Assembly: GCA_009937085.1 (NCBI GenBank)
Contig: JAACDD010000042.1
Location: forward strand, 1 to 5,717
DNA from: Bacteroidota bacterium
GTDB taxonomy: Bacteria > Bacteroidota > Bacteroidia > Flavobacteriales > Flavobacteriaceae
Direction: 5' to 3'
Length of the DNA: 5,717 nt
Shown in pieces: positions 1-5,717 of this stretch. The translations under genes and the position numbers were made by a program. Numbering within the stretch: position 1 is the stretch's first letter; every line of letters starts with the position of its first letter. The notes below the pieces were generated by a model. The model saw nothing but the letters and a program-made list of their open reading frames with translations, did not search any database and was not told where the DNA came from.

Positions 1-1196
1 GATATTCCCAGTTCGGCGGCAGCAGCTTTTCGCCTTCCTTTATTTCGTTCTAAAGCTTTAACAATGAGTTCCAATTCTTTGTCTTGAAGCGATAAGGTTT
101 CTGCCTCTTGTACTTCTTCGGCAAAAGCGAAGGAGTTGTTGTACGGTTCTGGTTCACTCACCGAAACGTTTGTTTGTTCTAACGGGCGGGCTTCTTCAGG
201 CTCATCTTCTTCACCATATATTTTCTGAATTAATCCTTCGTGTTGTACTTTGGCTTGATCCATATTTGAAGTATTCATCAACTCATGGGTGAGCTTTTTG
301 AGGTCATTCAAATCAGCTTTCATGTCAAACAAAACTTTGTATAAAATCTCCCTTTCTGATCCAAAATCGCTACCAGATTCTTTTGCGTTTATCACTGCAG
401 GAAGATTGGCTTTGGCGGCAGGTAAATAGTGTCGTAGAATAGTAGCTGTAATGTTGCGTTCTTGCTCCAAAACAGAGAGTTGTTCGGCAATATTTCGCAG
501 TTGTCGAATGTTTCCAGGCCATTGCTGTTGTTCCAAAAGACTTTGTGCTTGCTCATCCAAACGCACGGTGGGCATGCGGTATTTTTGAGCAAAATCGGCA
601 GCAAACTTTCGAAATAATAAATGAATGTCTTCTTTTCGTTCTCGTAGCGGAGGCAAATTGATTTCAACCGTACTCAATCGGTAATACAAGTCTTCTCTAA
701 ATTTCCCTTTTTGAATGGCTTCCATCATTTGTACGTTGGTAGCGGCTACCACACGCACATCTGTTTTTTGTACTTTGGAAGAGCCCACTTTCATGAATTC
801 GCCATTTTCCAATACGCGTAACAGTCGCACTTGTGTGGCAAGTGGTAACTCGCCAACTTCGTCTAAGAAAATCGTTCCGCCATGAGCAACTTCAAAATAA
901 CCACTTCTCGTTTGTGTAGCGCCCGTAAATGCGCCTTTCTCATGTCCAAAAAGCTCCGAGTCAATAGTGCCTTCTGGAATTGCCCCGCAGTTGACGGCAA
1001 TAAATTTCCCGTGTTTTCGATTGGATAATTGATGAATAATTCGTGGGAAAACTTCTTTCCCAACTCCTGATTCCCCTGTAATTAGCACAGATATTTCGGT
1101 AGGCGCAACACGCAACGCTTTGCCCAAAGCAAAATTCAATTGCGGATCGTTACCAATAATCCCAAATCGTTGTTTGATGTTTTGAACGTTATCCAT
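1..1196 (-). CDS. Sigma-54-dependent transcriptional activator (AAA+ / Fis-type HTH), C-terminus cut by the window edge
   Basis: This is a bacterial enhancer-binding protein that uses ATP hydrolysis to open promoters held by sigma-54 RNA polymerase. The 398 visible residues start directly with the AAA+ domain (about 12-245), so there is no receiver, GAF or PAS domain in front. Visible motifs are Walker A GESGVGKE (41-48), the sigma-54 contact loop GAFTGA (88-93), Walker B GGTIFLDE (106-113), arginines R167 and R173 in the FREDLYYRL segment, and WPGNIRQLRN (226-235). A helical, coiled-coil-like stretch follows (about 281-307), then an acidic linker rich in E, D and P (about 328-366). The start of a Fis-type DNA-binding helix-turn-helix (from about 368, with GRRKAAAAELGI) is cut at the window edge. 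The ATG at 1196 lies inside the last codons of miaB and overlaps it by 8 bases (ATGGATAA), which suggests translational coupling; no Shine-Dalgarno is visible. Its target genes and signal cannot be read from the sequence. The family call is very secure. Confidence 0.96.
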   Translation of the reverse strand, partial: MDNVQNIKQRFGIIGNDPQLNFALGKALRVAPTEISVLITGESGVGKEVFPRIIHQLSNRKHGKFIAVNCGAIPEGTIDSELFGHEKGAFTGATQTRSGYFEVAHGGTIFLDEVGELPLATQVRLLRVLENGEFMKVGSSKVQKTDVRVVAATNVQMMEAIQKGKFREDLYYRLSTVEINLPPLRERKEDIHLLFRKFAADFAQKYRMPTVRLDEQAQSLLEQQQWPGNIRQLRNIAEQLSVLEQERNITATILRHYLPAAKANLPAVINAKESGSDFGSEREILYKVLFDMKADLNDLKKLTHELMNTSNMDQAKVQHEGLIQKIYGEEDEPEEARPLEQTNVSVSEPEPYNNSFAFAEEVQEAETLSLQDKELELIVKALERNKGRRKAAAAELGI

Positions 1197-2670
1197 GATG
1201 ATGACTTTGTGTTGGACCAAAATCTACAGCTTGTCCCAAGAGCGTTGCCGAGGTGCAAGACGTAACAGTAACATCCACAAAATCACCAACAGCGTAGTGT
1301 TCTTTTGGGAAAACTACCACCGTGTTTTGTTGCGTACGACCGCTCCATTGTGCGTCAGATTTTTTGGATTCTTTTTCAATGAGAACCTCAACGGTTTTGC
1401 CGATAAACTGGTCGTTTTTGTAGCGTGCATGTTTTTGTTGCATGGCAACAATTTCTTGCAAACGTCTTTTTTTGACTTCTTGCGGAATGTTGTCTTCAAG
1501 GTTTTTTGCAGCAGGAGTTCCAGGACGCTCCGAATACATAAACATAAATCCGAAATCATAGTTTACATACTCCATTAAACTCAAGGTGTCTTCGTGATCG
1601 GATTCCGTTTCGTTTGGAAAGCCTGCTATCATATCTTGTGAAATCCCACAGTCAGGAACAATACGTTTAATAGCGTCAATCAGTTCCATGTATTCTTCAC
1701 GTGTGTGTTGGCGATTCATGGCTTTTAGCACTGCATTACTTCCCGACTGAACAGGCAAGTGTATGTAATTGCAAATATTTGAATGTTTCGCCATAATATG
1801 CAAGACATCACGTGTCATGTCTTGTGGGTTTGAGGTAGAAAAGCGAATACGAATTCCCAGGTGAGCTTGCGCAACTAAGTCTAGCAATTGATGAAAATGT
1901 ACGGCTGTTTTTTGTTGTAAGGCACTAGCTTTAGCAAAATCTTTTTTGGGTCCGCCGCCGTACCACAAATAACTATCTACATTTTGACCCAGAAGTGTTA
2001 CTTCCTTGTAGCCGGCTTCGGCTAATGTGTTCATCTCTTCTAAAATACTTTTTGGATCACGGCTACGTTCTCGACCTCTCGTAAACGGTACCACGCAAAA
2101 AGTACACATATTGTCACAGCCACGGGTAATGGAAACAAAAGCCGTAACGCCGTTAGATTGTAATCGTACAGGTTGTACATCACCGTAAGTTTCTTCTTTT
2201 GACAAGATAACATTTACTGCATCCCGACCCGCCTCAACTTCTGCAACTAGATTTGGAAGGTCTTTATACGCATCAGGCCCAACAACCAAATCCACAATTT
2301 TCTCTTCTTCCAAAAAGGCACTTTTGAGTCGTTCGGCCATACAGCCTAAAACGCCCACTTTTACATTTGGATTTGTTTTTTTTACGCCTTGGAACGCTTC
2401 TAAGCGCTTGCGTACAGTTTGTTCTGCTTTTTCTCGAATCGAGCAGGTGTTCACCAAAATTAAATCTGCGTCGTTAAGTTGAGACGTAGTTTTATATCCT
2501 GCTTCGCTAAGAATAGATGCGACAATTTCGCTATCTGAGAAGTTCATCTGGCAGCCATAGGACTCGATAAACACCTTCTTCTCACCGGCAGTAGTTTCCG
2601 AATCCAACTCCAATACTTCGCCATTGAAGGCGTTGGGGTTTTTTAACGCGATATCTTTTGATTGATGCAT
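1189..2670 (-). CDS. miaB: tRNA-2-methylthio-N6-dimethylallyladenosine synthase MiaB
   Basis: MiaB is a cytoplasmic radical-SAM enzyme that adds a methylthio group to C2 of i6A at position 37 of tRNAs reading UNN codons, using SAM and two 4Fe-4S clusters. Numbered from the chosen start (493 aa), the N-terminal MTTase domain carries the auxiliary-cluster cysteines C40 (ESYGCQMNFSDSE), C76 (VNTCSIREKA) and C110 (LGCMAE). The radical-SAM motif is C185, C189, C192 (RGCDNMCTFC). The C-terminal TRAM RNA-binding domain begins near residue 425 (GKTVEVLIEKES) and ends at GQAVDF. The MNFSD...NTCSIR pattern favours MiaB over RimO or MtaB. An in-frame ATG at 2718 would add 16 residues (MSIPLIFCTF...) unlike known MiaB N-termini and would lie upstream of the putative promoter, so the ATG at 2670 is preferred. 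The last residues are HHHG, encoded where the gene overlaps the downstream activator. The nearest upstream gene ends 69 bases before it on the same strand. The reading frame is intact and all six cluster cysteines are present. Confidence 0.97.
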   Translation of the reverse strand: MHQSKDIALKNPNAFNGEVLELDSETTAGEKKVFIESYGCQMNFSDSEIVASILSEAGYKTTSQLNDADLILVNTCSIREKAEQTVRKRLEAFQGVKKTNPNVKVGVLGCMAERLKSAFLEEEKIVDLVVGPDAYKDLPNLVAEVEAGRDAVNVILSKEETYGDVQPVRLQSNGVTAFVSITRGCDNMCTFCVVPFTRGRERSRDPKSILEEMNTLAEAGYKEVTLLGQNVDSYLWYGGGPKKDFAKASALQQKTAVHFHQLLDLVAQAHLGIRIRFSTSNPQDMTRDVLHIMAKHSNICNYIHLPVQSGSNAVLKAMNRQHTREEYMELIDAIKRIVPDCGISQDMIAGFPNETESDHEDTLSLMEYVNYDFGFMFMYSERPGTPAAKNLEDNIPQEVKKRRLQEIVAMQQKHARYKNDQFIGKTVEVLIEKESKKSDAQWSGRTQQNTVVVFPKEHYAVGDFVDVTVTSCTSATLLGQAVDFGPTQSHHHG

Positions 2671-2687
2671 CTGTTTCAATTGGCCCG

Positions 2688-2695
2688 TAAAAGTA
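2688..2695 (-). promoter_or_regulatory. Weak Bacteroidota -7 promoter element ahead of miaB
   Basis: The minus strand reads TACTTTTA, 7 of 8 positions of the Bacteroidota -7 consensus TAnnTTTG. It ends 17 bases before the miaB ATG at 2670, the same distance as for the topA element. No TTTG/TTG -33 element is seen 17-23 bases upstream, so this could be chance in an AT-rich gap. If real, miaB could be transcribed independently of the transporter genes. Confidence 0.3.
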
Positions 2696-2712
2696 CAAAA
2701 TATCAATGGAAT

Positions 2713-2725
2713 TGACATTTTGTCA
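2713..2725. repeat. Short inverted repeat TGACA-TTT-TGTCA
   Basis: This is a perfect 5-bp inverted repeat with a 3-base centre, in the 69-base gap between the second transporter gene and miaB, about 17 bases upstream of the weak -7 element. There is no T-run beside it and the arms are short, so it does not look like a terminator. It could be an operator, but arms of this length arise easily by chance. Confidence 0.25.
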
Positions 2726-2739
2726 TGTGTTCATTTTTG

Positions 2740-3156
2740 CTAGTGCGGCAAGCGTGGCTTTAGTACACCGTAGCAATACGTACCCAATAGCGCAGATACT
2801 AACACAATAAGTAGTGGAAAATACCCAGCGCCAATTAGTACGTAAATAGGTCCTGGGCAAGCTCCGGTAAGTGCCCAGCCTAGACCAAAAATAACACCCC
2901 CAAAGAGCGGTGCTTTCACCAATTTTGTTTTACTGGGAATCTGAATTTCTTCCCCAAAAAAGGAGCGTAGTTTAAAGCGTTTAATGGATTGCGTAATGAT
3001 CACTCCTAACGCAACAGCAGCACCAATAATTCCGTACATATGAAAGGATTTGAATTGGAACATTTCGTAGATGCGAAACCAAGAAGCAGCTTCGGATTTA
3101 ATCATGGTAATTCCAAAAAGAATACCGATTGAAAAATAAAGGAGTACACGTTTCAT
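2740..3156 (-). CDS. YeeE/YedE-family membrane protein, C-terminal half (DUF6691-like), putative thiosulfate/sulfur transport subunit
   Basis: This 138-residue integral membrane protein probably works in the inner membrane with the gene just upstream. It has hydrophobic segments at about 3-19, 39-56, 85-98 and 103-128, with a basic/acidic cytoplasmic-type loop at 59-81. The diagnostic element is FGLGWALTGACPGP (89-102), with a conserved-type cysteine at C100. The G-x-G-W...G-x-C-P-G-P pattern is that of the second half of YeeE/YedE (TsuA-type) proteins, which import thiosulfate through conserved cysteines. The full family has both halves in one chain of roughly 330-400 residues; here the second half is a separate gene. 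The start ATG shares bases with the stop of the preceding gene (ATGA, 3156-3153), indicating translational coupling. Substrate is inferred from family; transport of another sulfur species is possible. Confidence 0.85.
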   Translation of the reverse strand: MKRVLLYFSIGILFGITMIKSEAASWFRIYEMFQFKSFHMYGIIGAAVALGVIITQSIKRFKLRSFFGEEIQIPSKTKLVKAPLFGGVIFGLGWALTGACPGPIYVLIGAGYFPLLIVLVSALLGTYCYGVLKPRLPH

Positions 3157-3710
3157 AATAAATAAGGTAATAAGAAGTGATTCATAAGTAAGCCACCAAT
3201 AAAGAATCCAATGACGGCAAATAAGGATTGTAATTGTAAATTACTAAGTCCAGAAATGGCATGACCCGAAGTACACCCACCAGCATAACGTGTTCCAAAT
3301 CCGACTAAAAAGCCTCCAAGGGCTAGCAGGGCAAGTGTTTTTGGATTGGAAAAGGCATCTGCACTAAAAAAAGTTTCGGGCATGTAGTTTTCCCCTGCGC
3401 CATACACTCCCATTGAATCTAATTGTAACACCACATCTTGATGGATTGCACCTACGCTTCCGTCTGTCATAAAATTTGCGGCAATTAAACCACCCACAGC
3501 AGCACCGATTGCAACAATCAAATTCCAGCGATATTGACGCCAATCAAAATTAAAGAAAACGGTCTTTTTACCTGCCCCAGCCATCGCGCACAGCGTTCGT
3601 AGGTTGGAAGACATGCCAAATTGTTTTTCGGAAAAAAGCAGTAAAAATAAAACCACTGCTATGGCAGGACCGCCAATATACCACGGCCAAGGTTCAGATA
3701 TAAAATTCAT
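3153..3710 (-). CDS. YeeE/YedE-family membrane protein, N-terminal half, putative thiosulfate/sulfur transport subunit
   Basis: This 185-residue membrane protein is the likely partner of the overlapping downstream gene. Hydrophobic helices lie near 10-26, 63-80, 125-140 and 163-183. Two half-buried loops carry cysteines: FGMSSNLRTLCAM with C41, and GFGTRYAGGCTSGHAISG with C146. The second motif is a hallmark of YeeE/YedE proteins, where such cysteines line the path for thiosulfate. With C100 of the partner, the pair supplies three loop cysteines, which fits a split TsuA-like transporter. A loop at about 81-122 (MTDGSVGAIHQDVV...) probably faces the periplasm. The frame stays open to an ATG at 3791, but that would add 27 residues encoded by AT-rich promoter-like sequence. 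The ATG at 3710 gives the normal family N-terminus (MNFISEPWPWYIGG) and lies 18 bases after a consensus -7 element. No sulfurtransferase or rhodanese gene is visible beside it to confirm the substrate. Confidence 0.86.
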   Translation of the reverse strand: MNFISEPWPWYIGGPAIAVVLFLLLFSEKQFGMSSNLRTLCAMAGAGKKTVFFNFDWRQYRWNLIVAIGAAVGGLIAANFMTDGSVGAIHQDVVLQLDSMGVYGAGENYMPETFFSADAFSNPKTLALLALGGFLVGFGTRYAGGCTSGHAISGLSNLQLQSLFAVIGFFIGGLLMNHFLLPYLL

Positions 3711-3728
3711 AAATAAAAAAATTTCGCT

Positions 3729-3736
3729 CAAATATA
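3729..3736 (-). promoter_or_regulatory. Putative promoter (-7 element TATATTTG) for the YeeE pair
   Basis: The minus strand reads TATATTTG, a full match to the Bacteroidota -7 consensus TAnnTTTG, ending 18 bases before the preferred ATG at 3710. The only -33 candidate is a TTTT at about 3757-3754, spaced 17 bases, a partial match to TTTG. If used, the transcript leader would be only about a dozen bases. This supports the 3710 start over the one at 3791. Confidence 0.5.
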
Positions 3737-3788
3737 TAAACACATATTGGATTAAAATCAGATTAAAAAAGTATTTATATACAGGTGC

Positions 3789-3800
3789 CAAACATGTTTG
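3789..3800. promoter_or_regulatory. Perfect 12-bp palindrome CAAACATGTTTG, candidate operator
   Basis: The sequence CAAACATGTTTG equals its own reverse complement with no spacer, and symmetry stops at the next base pair on each side. It lies about 52 bases upstream of the YeeE-pair -7 element and about 61 bases upstream of the topA -7 element. A dimeric regulator could bind there and affect either gene. No regulator gene is adjacent that would identify it, and a palindrome of this length has a few percent chance of arising in a region this size. Confidence 0.35.
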
Positions 3801-3838
3801 TTTTTGGATAGGATTTCAAAAATTTAATGGGGGTACAA

Positions 3839-3869
3839 TTTTTACTAACCATAAATTCTTCTACTTTTG
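3839..3869 (+). promoter_or_regulatory. Putative topA promoter (TTTT - 19 bp - TACTTTTG)
   Basis: TACTTTTG at 3862-3869 is a full match to the Bacteroidota -7 consensus TAnnTTTG. A TTTT at 3839-3842 sits 19 bases upstream and matches 3 of 4 positions of the -33 element TTTG. The -7 element ends 17 bases before the topA ATG, predicting a leader of about a dozen bases. It is the best-formed promoter in the window. Confidence 0.6.
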
Positions 3870-3886
3870 TTCTGAAAATTGCATCA

Positions 3887-5717
3887 ATGTCCAAGAACTT
3901 AGTCATCGTAGAGTCTCCCGCAAAAGCCAAAACTATTGAGAAGTTTTTGGGAGAAAAATTTAAAGTAGTTTCTAGCTACGGCCATATTTCAGACCTTCCT
4001 GCCAAAGAACTTGGTGTGGATGTTGAAGGCGATTTTAGTCCAAACTATATAGTTACAGACGACAAGAAAAAAGTTGTAAGAGAACTTAAATCACTTGCAA
4101 AGAAAGCGGAGATGGTATGGCTAGCAAGTGATGAAGACCGTGAAGGAGAAGCTATTGCTTGGCATTTGGCTGAGCAGTTGGATTTGGACCATAGCAACAC
4201 CAAACGTATTGTTTTTCACGAAATTACAAAGAACGCCATTCAACATGCGATCGAACATCCACGTACGATAAACCAACACTTGGTTGACGCACAACAAGCA
4301 CGCAGGGTTCTGGATAGGCTAGTTGGTTATGAATTATCGCCCATTTTGTGGCGCAAGGTAAAAGGCGGTCTGTCTGCTGGTAGAGTACAATCAGTTTCGG
4401 TGCGGATTTTAGTAGAACGCGAGCGCGAAATTGAGGCTTTTACACCCGTGGCTACCTTTAAAGTTCAAGCAGAATTTACAACTAAAGATGGAAAATCCGT
4501 TAAGGCCACTACGTCTAAAACATTTGACAATGAAGAAGCGGCTCAAGCGTTTTTAAGTAAGAATATCGATGCTGTTTTTTCAGTTTCTTCCCTGGAGAAG
4601 AAGCCTGCAAAAAAATCACCGACAGGTCCTTTTACCACCTCTACCTTACAACAAGAAGCATCAAGAAAATTAGGGTTTTCGGTAAGTCGTACCATGTCAA
4701 ACGCACAGCGTTTATATGAAGCAGGTCACATTACGTACATGCGAACCGATAGTGTGAACTTGTCCAAGCAAGCACTCAATGAAGCAAAAGAAGTAATCAC
4801 CAAATCATACGGCGCAGACTACGCTCAAACACGTATTTATAAAACCAAAAACAAAGGGGCACAAGAGGCTCACGAAGCCATCCGTCCCACTAATTTGAGT
4901 AAAATGCGCGTAGATGCCGCATCTGATGAACAACGATTGTATGAGCTTATTTGGAAGCGAACTATTTCCTCTCAAATGAGTGATGCTAAATTGGAACGTA
5001 CTACGGTTCAAATTAGTGCAAACAAGCATGATGTTTTGTTTACGGCTCGCGGAGAAGTGATTACGTTTGAAGGCTTTTTGAAAGTTTATTTGGAAGGGAA
5101 AGACGACGAAGAAGAATCTGCTGAGGGCTTGCTTCCAAGAATGACGCAAGGCGATAATCTAAACGCAAAAACGCTAACAGCAACGGAACGCTTTAGTCGA
5201 CCACCAGCCCGCTATACAGAAGCGTCTTTGGTTAAGCGATTGGAAGAATTGGGTATTGGAAGACCGTCAACATATGCACCTACCATAACTACCATCATCA
5301 ACAGGAAATATGTTGAAAAAGGCACAGTTGAGGGCGCTGAGCGCAACTATAGACAATTAGTTCTTGCATCAAATAATTTAAAAAAACAAACCCTTTCTGA
5401 GCGTGTGGGCTCCGAAAAAGGAAAGCTTGTTCCAACAGATGTGGGAAGACTTGTTAACGACTTTTTGGTGGCAAACTTTTCGCAGGTAGTTAATTATAAC
5501 TTTACGGCCAAAGTGGAACAAGATTTTGATTCGATTGCACTTGGTAAAGAGGATTGGAAAGGCATGATGAGATCTTTCTACAGCGATTTTCATCCTGTTG
5601 TTGAAGACGTTCGTGAGAATGCACAACGCGAAATTGGTGAACGTGTTTTGGGTGTTGATCCCAAATCGGGGCGTCAACTTAGTGTGCGCCTAGGAAAGTT
5701 TGGAGCAATGGCGCAAA
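3887..5717 (+). CDS. topA: DNA topoisomerase I (type IA), C-terminus cut by the window edge
   Basis: TopA relaxes negative supercoils by cutting one DNA strand through a 5'-phosphotyrosine bond and passing the other strand. The window shows 610 residues. The TOPRIM domain starts at once (VIVESPAKAKTIEKFLG) with metal-binding/catalytic residues E9 and D82, D84, E86 in ASDEDREGEA. The core continues through QQARRVLDRLVGYELSP (136-152) and GGLSAGRVQSVSVR (160-173). The catalytic tyrosine is Y284 with R286 in GHITYMRTDSVNLS. Other core motifs are AHEAIRPT (328-335) and the RYTEASLVKRLEELGIGRPSTYA region (442-464). After about residue 580 the first C-terminal repeat begins (GERVLGVDPKSGRQLSVRLGKFG), of the non-zinc type seen in Bacteroidota TopA. 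By comparison with family members of about 830-840 residues, roughly a quarter is missing beyond the right edge. MSKNLVIVESPAKAK is the usual N-terminus for the group, so the ATG at 3887 is secure. No Shine-Dalgarno is visible. No frameshift or missing active-site residue is seen. Confidence 0.98.
   Translation, partial: MSKNLVIVESPAKAKTIEKFLGEKFKVVSSYGHISDLPAKELGVDVEGDFSPNYIVTDDKKKVVRELKSLAKKAEMVWLASDEDREGEAIAWHLAEQLDLDHSNTKRIVFHEITKNAIQHAIEHPRTINQHLVDAQQARRVLDRLVGYELSPILWRKVKGGLSAGRVQSVSVRILVEREREIEAFTPVATFKVQAEFTTKDGKSVKATTSKTFDNEEAAQAFLSKNIDAVFSVSSLEKKPAKKSPTGPFTTSTLQQEASRKLGFSVSRTMSNAQRLYEAGHITYMRTDSVNLSKQALNEAKEVITKSYGADYAQTRIYKTKNKGAQEAHEAIRPTNLSKMRVDAASDEQRLYELIWKRTISSQMSDAKLERTTVQISANKHDVLFTARGEVITFEGFLKVYLEGKDDEEESAEGLLPRMTQGDNLNAKTLTATERFSRPPARYTEASLVKRLEELGIGRPSTYAPTITTIINRKYVEKGTVEGAERNYRQLVLASNNLKKQTLSERVGSEKGKLVPTDVGRLVNDFLVANFSQVVNYNFTAKVEQDFDSIALGKEDWKGMMRSFYSDFHPVVEDVRENAQREIGERVLGVDPKSGRQLSVRLGKFGAMAQ

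Larger units (their letters stand above)
3711..3886. other. Divergent intergenic region between the YeeE pair and topA
   Basis: These 176 bases are AT-rich and separate two outward-facing genes. They contain a candidate promoter for each direction near its own gene and a perfect palindrome between them. I see no tRNA, riboswitch-like structure, terminator hairpin or credible small gene here. Reading frames that cross it on either strand have no recognisable protein content. Confidence 0.7.

Noticed and set aside
1195..1578. Open frame of 127 codons on the plus strand inside miaB
   Set aside because: It lies wholly antisense to a clearly conserved gene, and its translation shows no recognisable family or sensible composition.
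2671..2718. N-terminal extension of MiaB by 16 residues from the ATG at 2718
   Set aside because: The added residues do not resemble MiaB N-termini, and the ATG lies inside the TGACA/TGTCA dyad and upstream of the putative -7 element. The start at 2670 fits better.
3776..3790. Possible sigma-54 promoter on the minus strand (TGGCAC at 3790-3785)
   Set aside because: The -24 half matches TGGCAC, but the required -12 position reads TATA instead of TTGC, lacking the near-invariant GC. It was tempting because a sigma-54 activator is encoded nearby.
3711..3791. N-terminal extension of the first YeeE half by 27 residues from the ATG at 3791
   Set aside because: This stretch is AT-rich, contains the consensus -7 element, and its ATG is the centre of a palindrome. 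The protein from 3710 already has the expected family N-terminus.
3604..3939. Open frame on the plus strand running from inside the first YeeE half across the intergenic region into topA
   Set aside because: It overlaps two real genes in other frames and crosses the promoters. Its translation is low-complexity and resembles no known protein.
4805..5149. Open frame of 114 codons on the minus strand inside topA, with a similar one at 5378-5677
   Set aside because: Both are antisense to conserved TopA core sequence and have no recognisable content.

Overview
The window looks like ordinary chromosomal DNA from a member of the Bacteroidota, probably a Flavobacteriales-like lineage. Four things point there: moderate to low GC, no Shine-Dalgarno motifs ahead of any start, promoter elements of the TAnnTTTG type, and MiaB and TopA sequences that read like flavobacterial ones. 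The genus cannot be named from this sequence alone.

Layout. Four genes lie on the minus strand and are read from about 3710 down to 1. The first two are small membrane proteins of the YeeE/YedE family (3710-3153 and 3156-2740), which look like the two halves of a split thiosulfate/sulfur-compound transporter. Next is miaB (2670-1189), the tRNA methylthiotransferase. Last is a sigma-54 enhancer-binding protein (1196 to beyond the left edge), which overlaps the end of miaB by 8 bases. On the plus strand, topA (DNA topoisomerase I) starts at 3887 and runs off the right edge. The 176-base divergent region 3711-3886 is the only substantial non-coding stretch. It holds a candidate promoter for each direction and a perfect 12-bp palindrome.

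How the genes relate. The two transporter halves overlap by 4 bases (ATGA) and the miaB/activator pair by 8 bases, so both pairs look translationally coupled. All four minus-strand genes could be one transcription unit, although a weak promoter-like element sits just ahead of miaB. miaB followed by a sigma-54 activator is, from memory, a recurrent arrangement in Flavobacteria, often followed by lptE and secG. No functional link between the sulfur transporter and MiaB is proven. MiaB does consume sulfur to build the ms2 group of tRNA, so co-transcription would make metabolic sense, but that is inference.

I found no mobile element, CRISPR array, RNA gene or convincing undescribed system. The points most worth a second look are the uniform 17-18 base distance between TAnnTTTG-like elements and three start codons, the palindrome in the divergent region, the split transporter, and the sensor-less activator with a long coiled-coil/acidic insert.
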